A DNA stretch of 64,000 nucleotides, taken from NCBI GenBank assembly GCA_046349035.1, contig JAXMDC010000003.1, positions 186,001-250,000 of the forward strand, read 5' to 3'. This stretch comes from JAXMDC01 sp046349035. Lineage in GTDB: Bacteria > Pseudomonadota > Alphaproteobacteria > Rhizobiales > Kaistiaceae. Of the stretch, positions 51,574-57,764 are shown piece after piece. Position 1 is the first letter of the stretch, and each line of letters begins with the position of its first letter. Under the pieces are notes generated by a model. It saw only the letters and a list, made by a program, of their open reading frames with translations, did no database searches and had not been told where the DNA came from. The position numbers were made by a program, and so were the translations under genes.

Positions 51574-51587
51574 GTTGCACATGCAAC
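51574..51587. promoter_or_regulatory. MarR operator, left copy
   Basis: GTTGCA and TGCAAC form a perfect inverted repeat around CA. The site lies 37 bases upstream of the Rieske gene start and shares its half-site with the second palindrome 30 bases away (three helical turns). Confidence 0.6.
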
Positions 51588-51601
51588 GATATAGCCGACG
51601 C

Positions 51602-51619
51602 TTGTTGCGATTGCAACAA
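51602..51619. promoter_or_regulatory. MarR operator, right copy
   Basis: TTGTTGC and GCAACAA form a perfect 7-bp inverted repeat around GATT, 18 bases before the MarR gene start. It has the same TTGC/GCAA half-site as the left copy. Together they probably bind the MarR protein and repress both genes. Confidence 0.65.
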
Positions 51620-51636
51620 TCGTGTAGACCGGAGCG

Positions 51637-52080
51637 ATGGCCAAGACACTGCCGCCGACCACGATCGCTGCCTGGGCGCGCCTCCTCAGGGCGCAGCGGC
51701 TGCTGCTCGATGCGGTCGAGGCCGACCTCAAAGCCGACGGCCTGCCGCCGCTGGTCTGGTACGACGTGCTGCACGAGCTCGCCGAAGCCGACAGCGGGCG
51801 GCTCCGCCATCGCGACCTCTCCGGCGCGATGCTGCTCGCCAAGCACAACCTGACGCGGCTGATCGACCGCATGGCCGAGGCAGGGTTGGTCGAGCGGCAG
51901 GCGGTCGACGAGGACGCACGCGGCGCGTTCCTAGCGTTGACGCCGAAGGGCCGCGAAATGCGGCGGGCGATGTGGCCAGTCTATCGCCGCGCCATCGAAC
52001 AGCACTTCGCCGACCGCCTCAGCGAGGCCGAGATCGCGACGCTTGCGGCGATCCTCGGGCGGCTGCTCGGCCGCGGTTAA
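51637..52080 (+). CDS. MarR-family transcriptional regulator
   Basis: A 147-residue winged-helix regulator: TTIAAWARLLRAQRLLLDAVEADLKADGL, then LRHRDLSGAMLLAKHNLTRLIDRMAEAGLVERQAVDEDARGAFLALTPKGREM. This is the MarR recognition helix and wing. It is divergent from the Rieske ferredoxin gene, with two palindromes between them. It likely derepresses in response to a small aromatic or oxidant ligand, which is unknown. Confidence 0.93.
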   Translation: MAKTLPPTTIAAWARLLRAQRLLLDAVEADLKADGLPPLVWYDVLHELAEADSGRLRHRDLSGAMLLAKHNLTRLIDRMAEAGLVERQAVDEDARGAFLALTPKGREMRRAMWPVYRRAIEQHFADRLSEAEIATLAAILGRLLGRG

Positions 52081-52138
52081 GCGGTCGGCAAACGAAAAAG
52101 CTGGCATTTGCCGGCGCGAGCAGGGATTCTGCCGGGCA

Positions 52139-53527
52139 ATGCAGACATCTTCGCTCTCCATGGCGACTATTCGCTTGGCCGCCCTCCTCGCTTTCGCCGG
52201 GCCACCCGCAGCGGAGGCCGCACCGGCCGCGCCCGCCCCGGACCCGTTCGTGGCGTGCCTGAAAAGCCTCAGGGCGTCGGCGACCGCGGCCGGGATTGCC
52301 GGCACCGTCTTCGACACGGCGATGGCCGGCGCCAAGGCGGACCCGTCGGTGCTGCGCTCCGCGGAGACGCAGCCGGAATTCAAGACGGCGATCTGGGACT
52401 ACATGGCGCTGATCGTCAATGACGACCGTGTTGCCGAGGGACGGGCGCGCCTCAAGGCGATGGCGGCGGAGCTTGACGCCGCCGAGCGGCGCTTCGGCGT
52501 CGAGCCGGCGGTGGTGGTGGCGATCTGGGGGGCGGAGTCGAATTTCGGCAAGGCGATGGGGAACCGCCCGCTGCTGCAGTCGCTGGCGACCCTTTCGTGC
52601 GAGGGCCGGCGGCAAAGCTATTTCCGCTCCGAGTTCGTCAAGGCACTGAAGATTGTGGCGCGCGGTGACATCAAAGCGACCGATCTCGTCGGCTCGTGGG
52701 CAGGCGCTTTCGGGCAGACGCAGTTCATGCCGTCCAACTACTGGGAAGACGCGGTCGACCACGACGGCGACGGCAAGGTCGACCTGATCGGCTCGGCCGC
52801 CGATGCACTCGGCTCGGCGGCCAACGAACTGAAGCACTCAGGGTGGGTGGCCGGCCTCCCCTGGGGCTTTGAGGTGAAGCTGCCGCCGCGCTTCGATGCT
52901 TCCTATGCCGGGCGTCGGGCGAAACGGCCTTACGAGGAATGGACGGGCCTCGGGGTCAGGCTCGCCAATGGCGGCGCCCTCCCCGCCAGCGGCTCGGCCG
53001 GGCTGCTCATTCCCGCCGGCGTGAACGGGCCGGCCTTTCTGGTGACGCGGAACTTCGACGCGATCTTCGCCTACAATCCGGCGGAGGCCTATGCACTCGC
53101 CATTGCCCATCTCGCCGACCGGGTGAAAGGCGGCGGGCCGCTCGTCACCAGGTGGCCGATCGCCGATCGCGCGCTGTCGCCGAAGGAGATCATGGAGCTG
53201 CAGACGCTGCTGATCGGCCTCGGCTACGACATCGGCAATGCCGACGGTGTGCCGGGCGACAAGACGCGTAAGGCGGTGCAGGACTTTCAGCAGAAGCGCG
53301 GCCTCGAACCCGACGGGCGGCCGAGCGAGTCGATCCTGCTGGCCCTGCGGAGCCCTGGCGCCGCCACGCCGGCGCGTCCGGCAACGCCGCCCCGGGCGAC
53401 TCCGGCGCCCAAGCCGGCGGCGGCTGCCGTGCCGGCACCGACCTCAACAGCGGCGCAGCCCGGCGGGCAGACCATCGACGACATCATCCGCCGCTCGCTG
53501 GCGCCACGGGCCGACGGCGACGGGTAG
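52139..53527 (+). CDS. Lytic murein transglycosylase (MltB type) with PG-binding domain
   Basis: A 462-residue peptidoglycan-cleaving enzyme. A signal region (TIRLAALLAFAGPPAAEAAP) is followed by the MltB domain: VVVAIWGAESNFGKAMGN carries the catalytic Glu near residue 135, then SWAGAFGQTQFMPSNYW and the family's NWEDAVDHDGDGKVDL-type phrase. A C-terminal peptidoglycan-binding domain (LQTLLIGLGYDIGNADGVPGDKTRKAVQDFQQKRGL) and a Pro/Ala-rich tail close the protein. Start ATG 52139, with ATG 52160 possible. The reading frame is open from 52043, but that part is Arg/Ser-rich. Confidence 0.92.
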   Translation: MQTSSLSMATIRLAALLAFAGPPAAEAAPAAPAPDPFVACLKSLRASATAAGIAGTVFDTAMAGAKADPSVLRSAETQPEFKTAIWDYMALIVNDDRVAEGRARLKAMAAELDAAERRFGVEPAVVVAIWGAESNFGKAMGNRPLLQSLATLSCEGRRQSYFRSEFVKALKIVARGDIKATDLVGSWAGAFGQTQFMPSNYWEDAVDHDGDGKVDLIGSAADALGSAANELKHSGWVAGLPWGFEVKLPPRFDASYAGRRAKRPYEEWTGLGVRLANGGALPASGSAGLLIPAGVNGPAFLVTRNFDAIFAYNPAEAYALAIAHLADRVKGGGPLVTRWPIADRALSPKEIMELQTLLIGLGYDIGNADGVPGDKTRKAVQDFQQKRGLEPDGRPSESILLALRSPGAATPARPATPPRATPAPKPAAAAVPAPTSTAAQPGGQTIDDIIRRSLAPRADGDG

Positions 53528-53561
53528 GACCGGCGGATCGACCGCTCTTGCCGTGTGGCGT

Positions 53562-53591
53562 GTGTGGCGGTTGTGACAGTTTCTATGGGAG
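53562..53591. repeat. Left arm of inverted repeat flanking the VOC gene
   Basis: GTGTGGCGG, TTGTGACA, then TTCTATGGGAG; it matches, in reverse complement, the sequence at 54092-54130 with a short gap. The arms bracket the VOC-family gene. Confidence 0.55.
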
Positions 53592-53657
53592 GCGGAGGCC
53601 TCCACTCGCCTGCCTGACGGATGGAGTGGCGGTCCAACGAGAAGAGGAAGGCCGAGC

Positions 53658-54017
53658 ATGGGGGTCGTCGGGATCGGCGGGTTCTTCTTTCGCGCTCGGG
53701 ATCCGGAAGCGATGCGCGCTTGGTACGCCAAGCATCTCGGCGTCGGCTCGGTGCCTTATGGGATGTGGGAGACCGCGGCCGGCCCCAGCGTCTTCGCGCC
53801 GTTCGCGGCGGATAGCGACTACTTCGCCGCCGATCGGGCGTGGATGCTCAATCTCCGCGTCGACGATCTCGACACTCTCTGCGTGACACTCAGCGCGGCG
53901 GGAATTGCGGTGATCGCCAAGCCGGAGTGGAACATGCCGGGGGTCGGGCGCTTTGCCCGCATCCACGATCCGGAGGGGAACCCGATCGAGCTGTGGCAGC
54001 CCGATGAGGCGGCTTGA
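53658..54017 (+). CDS. VOC-family (glyoxalase/bleomycin resistance-like) protein
   Basis: A 119-residue VOC metalloenzyme-type protein. GVVGIGGFFFRARDPEAMRAWYAKHLG is the first beta-alpha unit, LNLRVDDLDTLCVTL the next, and GVGRFARIHDPEGNPIELWQP the typical C-terminal metal-binding unit. It carries GAAGAGGAAGG upstream of its start. The substrate is unknown. It is bracketed by imperfect inverted repeats (53562-53591 and 54092-54130), which is unusual. Confidence 0.9.
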   Translation: MGVVGIGGFFFRARDPEAMRAWYAKHLGVGSVPYGMWETAAGPSVFAPFAADSDYFAADRAWMLNLRVDDLDTLCVTLSAAGIAVIAKPEWNMPGVGRFARIHDPEGNPIELWQPDEAA

Positions 54018-54091
54018 GGCGGGATGGCACAGAACCCGCCACGACGATCGGCTCGTGGCAGTGTCGGCGCTCTCGTCCTCCCTCTGTCCGT

Positions 54092-54130
54092 CTCCCATAG
54101 AAGCCGTCACAAGTGTCACAGCCGCCACAC
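54092..54130. repeat. Right arm of inverted repeat flanking the VOC gene
   Basis: CTCCCATAGAA, GCCGTCACAAG, TGTCACA, GCCGCCACAC; it is the reverse complement of the left arm (53562-53591) with an extra 8-9 bases. It ends 122 bases before pqqA. Confidence 0.55.
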
Positions 54131-54252
54131 GGATGGCTTTGCGCCGTGCATTAGCCTTTCCGATGCGAGCCATAGATTTCGCGTGAGGCGAGCGCGTCAT
54201 AGCTTTCTCCGGCTGAGGCGAGAACCGCCTCGCTCTTCACTGGAGGAAACCA

Positions 54253-54396
54253 ATGGCTTGGAAAGCTCCGAAGGTTGCCGAGGTCAGCGTCGGCATGGAG
54301 ATCAACATGTACGCCTGCGCTTGGCGCGCCCCGAAGGTCGCCGAAGTGCCAGTCGGCATGGAAATCAACATGTACGCTTGCGCTCAGCGCAAGTAA
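54253..54396 (+). CDS. pqqA: Tandem two-core PqqA precursor peptide
   Basis: A 47-residue peptide with two complete PqqA cores of 21 residues each, joined without a linker. Repeat 1 spans residues 3-23 and repeat 2 spans 24-44. Each has EV(S/P)VGMEINMY, with the conserved Glu and Tyr that PqqE crosslinks: Glu16-Tyr20 and Glu37-Tyr41. Ordinary PqqA has one core in about 23-30 residues. Of eight codons that differ between the repeats, six are silent. The ribosome-binding site GGAGGA lies six bases before the ATG. It starts the pqqABCDE operon, with a hairpin before pqqB. Confidence 0.95.
   Translation: MAWKAPKVAEVSVGMEINMYACAWRAPKVAEVPVGMEINMYACAQRK
54259..54384 (+). repeat. Two tandem 63-base PqqA-core units
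   Basis: Unit 1 is 54259-54321 and unit 2 is 54322-54384. The coded units differ at two residues (Lys/Arg at the second position, Ser/Pro at the tenth) and at six further silent codons. This shows duplication within the gene followed by conservation of both encoded cores. Confidence 0.9.
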
Positions 54397-54404
54397 CTCG
54401 GTGA

Positions 54405-54436
54405 GCCCCGCCCGCGGCGGCCCGGTGGAGCGGGGC
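54405..54436 (+). promoter_or_regulatory. Hairpin between pqqA and pqqB overlapping the pqqB ribosome-binding site
   Basis: GCCCCGC (54405-54411) and GCGGGGC (54430-54436) form a perfect 7-bp stem in the 41-base pqqA-pqqB gap. The GGAGCGGGG before the pqqB ATG (54438) is partly inside the right arm, so the hairpin could hide the pqqB start or stabilise the pqqA message. Confidence 0.6.
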
Positions 54437-54437
54437 A

Positions 54438-55367
54438 ATGATCCGCATCCTCGTTCTGGGAACTGCGGCGGGCGGAGGTCTTCCGCAGTGGAATTGTAAC
54501 TGCGACATCTGTCGGCGGGCGCGCGGCGGCGACGAAGCGACGCCGCGCTCGTCGCAGGCTTCGATAGCGGTGAGCGCCGACGGCGAGACTTGGTTCCTGG
54601 TCAACGCCTCGCCCGACCTACGCCAGCAGATCAACGATAACCCGCCGCTTCACCCGCGACACGGAACGCGGCACAGCCCGATTGCCGGCGTGGTGCTGAC
54701 CAACGGCGACGTCGATGCAGTGGCCGGGCTGCTGACGCTCCGCGAGGGGGCGGCCTTCACGATCTACGGGCACGACAAGACGCTCGGCGTTCTCGCGGAC
54801 AACAGCATTTTCAACGTGCTCGACCCGCGCCTGGTCAAGCGCGAGCGCATCGAGCCGGAGCGGGCCTTCACTCTGGTCAACGCCGACGGGTCCCCGTCGG
54901 CGATCGAGGTCGTGGCCTTCGCGGTGCCCGGCAAGGTACCGCTCTATCTGGAGAAGGGTACGGCAGCGGACTTCGGCAAGGCGGCCGGCGGAACGCTCGG
55001 CCTCCATATCCGCAACCGGCGGAATGGCGCGCATTTCTTCTTCCTCGCCGCCTGCGCGGCGCTGACCGGGGAACTCGCCGAGCGGGTCAGCGGCGCGCCG
55101 CTGGTGTTCTTCGACGGCACGCTGTGGCGCGACGACGAGATGATCCGCGCCGGCCTCGGCCAGAAGACCGGCGCCCGCATGGGCCACATGAGCATGGAGG
55201 GTACCGACGGCTCGATCGGCGCCTTTACCGGCCTCGGCGTCGGCCGGAAGGTCTTCCTGCATGTCAACAACACCAACCCGGCACATTGGCGCGGATCGGA
55301 CGAGTATCGCGCGCTCTCGCAAGCGGGCTGGGAGATCCTCAAGGACGGGACGGAGATCAGGCTATGA
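54438..55367 (+). CDS. pqqB: PqqB, PQQ biosynthesis metallo-hydrolase-like protein
   Basis: A 309-residue PqqB of the metallo-beta-lactamase fold, now thought to act as a hydroxylase on the peptide-derived intermediate. The start IRILVLGTAAGGGLPQWNCNCDICRRARGG is diagnostic. Other conserved parts are VLTNGDVDAVAGLLTLREG and VFFDGTLWRDDEMI, with TGARMGHMSMEG. The stop overlaps the pqqC start by four bases (ATGA). Standard length. Confidence 0.97.
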   Translation: MIRILVLGTAAGGGLPQWNCNCDICRRARGGDEATPRSSQASIAVSADGETWFLVNASPDLRQQINDNPPLHPRHGTRHSPIAGVVLTNGDVDAVAGLLTLREGAAFTIYGHDKTLGVLADNSIFNVLDPRLVKRERIEPERAFTLVNADGSPSAIEVVAFAVPGKVPLYLEKGTAADFGKAAGGTLGLHIRNRRNGAHFFFLAACAALTGELAERVSGAPLVFFDGTLWRDDEMIRAGLGQKTGARMGHMSMEGTDGSIGAFTGLGVGRKVFLHVNNTNPAHWRGSDEYRALSQAGWEILKDGTEIRL

Positions 55368-56128
55368 CCATCCACCGCCAAGCCGCCGGCTTCGCCGGTG
55401 AACTGACCAGCGCCGACGAGCTGGAAGCGCGGCTGCGCGCCATCGGTGCCGAGCGCTACCACAGCAACCACCCCTTCCATAAGCTGCTGCATGGCGGCAA
55501 ACTGAAGAAGGGTCAGGTCCAGGCCTGGGCCCTCAACCGCTACTACTACCAGTCTTCGATCCCGATCAAAGACGCGATCGTGCTGTCGCGCTTTCGTGAC
55601 CGCGCCATCCGCTTGGAGTGGCGGCATCGCATCGACGATCATGACGGCGGCGAGGGCAGCGAGGGCGGCATCGACCGCTGGCTGAAGCTGACCGACGGGC
55701 TCGGCCTCGACCGCGACTATGTGATGTCGACCAAGGGCATCCTTGCCGCCACGCGGTTCGCCGTCGACGCCTACGTCAATTTCGTGCGCGAACGCACGCC
55801 GCTCGAAGCGATCGCCTCCTCGCTGACCGAACTCTTCGCGCCGAACCTGCACGAGGAGCGCATCGCCGGGATGCTGGAGCACTACGACTTCATTCGCGAC
55901 GACATCATGACCTATTTCCGCAAGCGGCTGACGCAGGCGCCGCGCGACGCCACCTTCGCCCTCGACTATGTCCGCCGCCACGCCAACACGCCCGCCGAGC
56001 GCGAGGCGGTCGCCAACGCGCTCATCTTCAAGACCGACGTGCTCTGGGTGCAACTCGACGCCCTCTACCACGCCTATGTCGAGGGCCATGTGCCGCCGGG
56101 CGCCTTCATGCCCGAGGACCAGCCGTGA
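55364..56128 (+). CDS. pqqC: PqqC, pyrroloquinoline-quinone synthase
   Basis: A 254-residue cofactor-less oxidase that catalyses ring closure and the eight-electron oxidation of the last step of PQQ synthesis. Diagnostic segments: RYHSNHPFHKLLHGGKLKKGQVQAWALNRYYYQ and IPIKDAIVLSR, DRAIRLEWRHRIDDHDG. Helical, cytoplasmic. It overlaps pqqB and pqqD by four bases each, as in a coupled operon. Confidence 0.97.
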   Translation: MTIHRQAAGFAGELTSADELEARLRAIGAERYHSNHPFHKLLHGGKLKKGQVQAWALNRYYYQSSIPIKDAIVLSRFRDRAIRLEWRHRIDDHDGGEGSEGGIDRWLKLTDGLGLDRDYVMSTKGILAATRFAVDAYVNFVRERTPLEAIASSLTELFAPNLHEERIAGMLEHYDFIRDDIMTYFRKRLTQAPRDATFALDYVRRHANTPAEREAVANALIFKTDVLWVQLDALYHAYVEGHVPPGAFMPEDQP

Positions 56129-56445
56129 ACGAGGTTGCGGCGCGGGCGCGCATCGTCCTCGGCGAAGCGAGCCGGCCGCGGCTGCCGCGTCACGCCCGCC
56201 TGCATTTCGACAAGGCGCGCGGCGTCACCGTTATTCTGGTGCCGGAGCGCGTGCTCGTCCCCGACGAGACGGCGGTCGAGGTGCTGGAGATGTGCGACGG
56301 CGCGGCAACGCTCGGTTCGCTGATCGACCGCCTCGCCGAGAAGTACGCAGCCGAGCGGAGCCAGATCGCCGCCGACGTCATCGCCATGCTCCAGGAGCTT
56401 GCCGACAAGGGCTATCTCATCGACGGCGGAGGGCCACGTCCATGA
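56125..56445 (+). CDS. pqqD: PqqD, PqqA-binding chaperone
   Basis: A 106-residue peptide chaperone (RiPP recognition element) that presents PqqA to PqqE. The family part is KARGVTVILVPERVLVPDETAVEVLEMCDGAATLGSLIDRLAEKY, with AADVIAMLQELADKGYL following. The start is GTG at 56125, overlapping pqqC by four bases; the stop overlaps pqqE by four bases. With a two-core PqqA, this protein may meet two binding sites per substrate. Confidence 0.95.
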   Translation: MNEVAARARIVLGEASRPRLPRHARLHFDKARGVTVILVPERVLVPDETAVEVLEMCDGAATLGSLIDRLAEKYAAERSQIAADVIAMLQELADKGYLIDGGGPRP

Positions 56446-57623
56446 ACGAGGCGATTAAGATCGATGCCGACGACAGCGTGGCGATCCTGGAGGGCGAGGC
56501 GGCGGCGCGGAGCGAGGCGCCAGCCCTGCCGCTCGCTGTCCTCGCCGAGCTCACGCATCGCTGTCCGCTGCAGTGCCCCTATTGCTCCAACCCGCTCGAC
56601 CTGGAACGGGCCAGCCAGGAACTCACCACCGACGAGTGGAAGGGGGCGATGGACCAGTTGGCGGCACTCGGCGTCCTGCAGTTCCACTTCTCCGGCGGCG
56701 AGCCGACGGTGCGTAAGGATCTGGTCGAACTGACCGAGCACGCGACCGCCCTCGGCCTCTACACCAACCTCATCACCTCGGCGGTGCTGCTCGACGAGAA
56801 GAAGCTCGCGGCGCTGGAGAAGGCCGGCCTCAGCCACGTGCAGATCAGCTTCCAGGGCGCCGAGGACGCTATCGCCAATCGCGTCGCCGGCCTCGCCGGC
56901 TCGCACGCCAAGAAGCTCGCCGCTGCCAGGCTGGTGCGGGGGGCCGGCCTGCCGCTGACGGTCAACGCCGTGATGCACCGCCAGAACCTCGCCCAGTTGC
57001 CGGCGATGATCGACATGTCGGTCGAACTCGGCGCCGACCGTCTGGAGGTGGCCAACGTCCAGTATTACGGCTGGGCGCTCAAGAACCGCGCGGCGCTGAT
57101 GCCGACGGTCGAGCAACTGGAGGAGACGACGCGCATCGTCGAAGCGGCGCGCGAGCGCCTGAGAGGCGTCCTCGCCATCGACTACGTGATCCCCGACTAC
57201 TACGCCAAGCGCCCGAAGAAATGCATGGGCGGCTGGGGGCGGCAGTTCTTCAATATCTCGCCCGCCGGCCGGGTGCTCCCCTGCCATGCCGCCGAGACGA
57301 TCACTACCCTTTCCTTCGAGTCGCTCCGCGACCACCCGATCGAATGGATCTGGAACAATTCACCGGCCTTCCGCGCCTATCGCGGCACATCTTGGATGCC
57401 CGAGCCGTGCAAGAGCTGCGAATTCCGGGAGATCGACTGGGGCGGCTGCCGCTGCCAGGCCTTCGCGCTGACCGGCGCGGCCGGCAATACCGATCCCGCC
57501 TGCGAGCGCTCGCCGCGCCACCGCGAGATCTTCGCGCTCGCCGAGCGGGAAGCGGCCGACAACCGCAAAGCGTTCGTTTTCCGCAATTTCGCCGGCGGCA
57601 CCGCAGAAGCGCTCGGCAGCTGA
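56442..57623 (+). CDS. pqqE: PqqE, radical SAM PqqA Glu-Tyr crosslinking enzyme
   Basis: A 393-residue radical SAM enzyme. The radical SAM cluster is CPLQCPYC at residues 41-48, and SGGEPTVRKDL is the SAM-binding GGE. The SPASM region has CMGGWGRQFFNISPAGRVLPCHA, and CKSCEFREIDWGGCRCQAFALTGAAGNTDPAC near the C-terminus. It forms the Glu-Tyr carbon bond in PqqA. With the two-core PqqA it might act on each core. A hairpin follows the gene. Confidence 0.97.
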   Translation: MNEAIKIDADDSVAILEGEAAARSEAPALPLAVLAELTHRCPLQCPYCSNPLDLERASQELTTDEWKGAMDQLAALGVLQFHFSGGEPTVRKDLVELTEHATALGLYTNLITSAVLLDEKKLAALEKAGLSHVQISFQGAEDAIANRVAGLAGSHAKKLAAARLVRGAGLPLTVNAVMHRQNLAQLPAMIDMSVELGADRLEVANVQYYGWALKNRAALMPTVEQLEETTRIVEAARERLRGVLAIDYVIPDYYAKRPKKCMGGWGRQFFNISPAGRVLPCHAAETITTLSFESLRDHPIEWIWNNSPAFRAYRGTSWMPEPCKSCEFREIDWGGCRCQAFALTGAAGNTDPACERSPRHREIFALAEREAADNRKAFVFRNFAGGTAEALGS

Positions 57624-57630
57624 GCGCGGC

Positions 57631-57655
57631 CCGCCGCCCCTTCCCTTCGCGGCGG
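57631..57655 (+). terminator. Hairpin after pqqE
   Basis: CCGCCGC (57631-57637) pairs with GCGGCGG (57649-57655) around an 11-base loop. No U-run follows, so it may be a weak terminator or processing site between pqqE and the M16 protease gene, 141 bases apart. Confidence 0.4.
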
Positions 57656-57764
57656 CGGCACCCCATCTTGTCGGCGATTGCCCGCTCGGCGGCGGCCGGC
57701 TAGTCCTGGCGGCCGCCTGAGGCTTGCCCGCCCGCCTCTCTCACTCCCAGTTAAGGAGCACCCG

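Noticed and set aside
52113..52140. REP-like phrase MPARAGIL near the MltB start
   Set aside because: It resembles the VMPAKAGI-type repeat, but the palindrome is not intact, so I did not call a repeat.
54024..54404. Plus-strand 126-codon frame covering pqqA
   Set aside because: It runs across the inverted-repeat arm and pqqA in another frame, is Arg/Ser-rich and has no ribosome-binding site.
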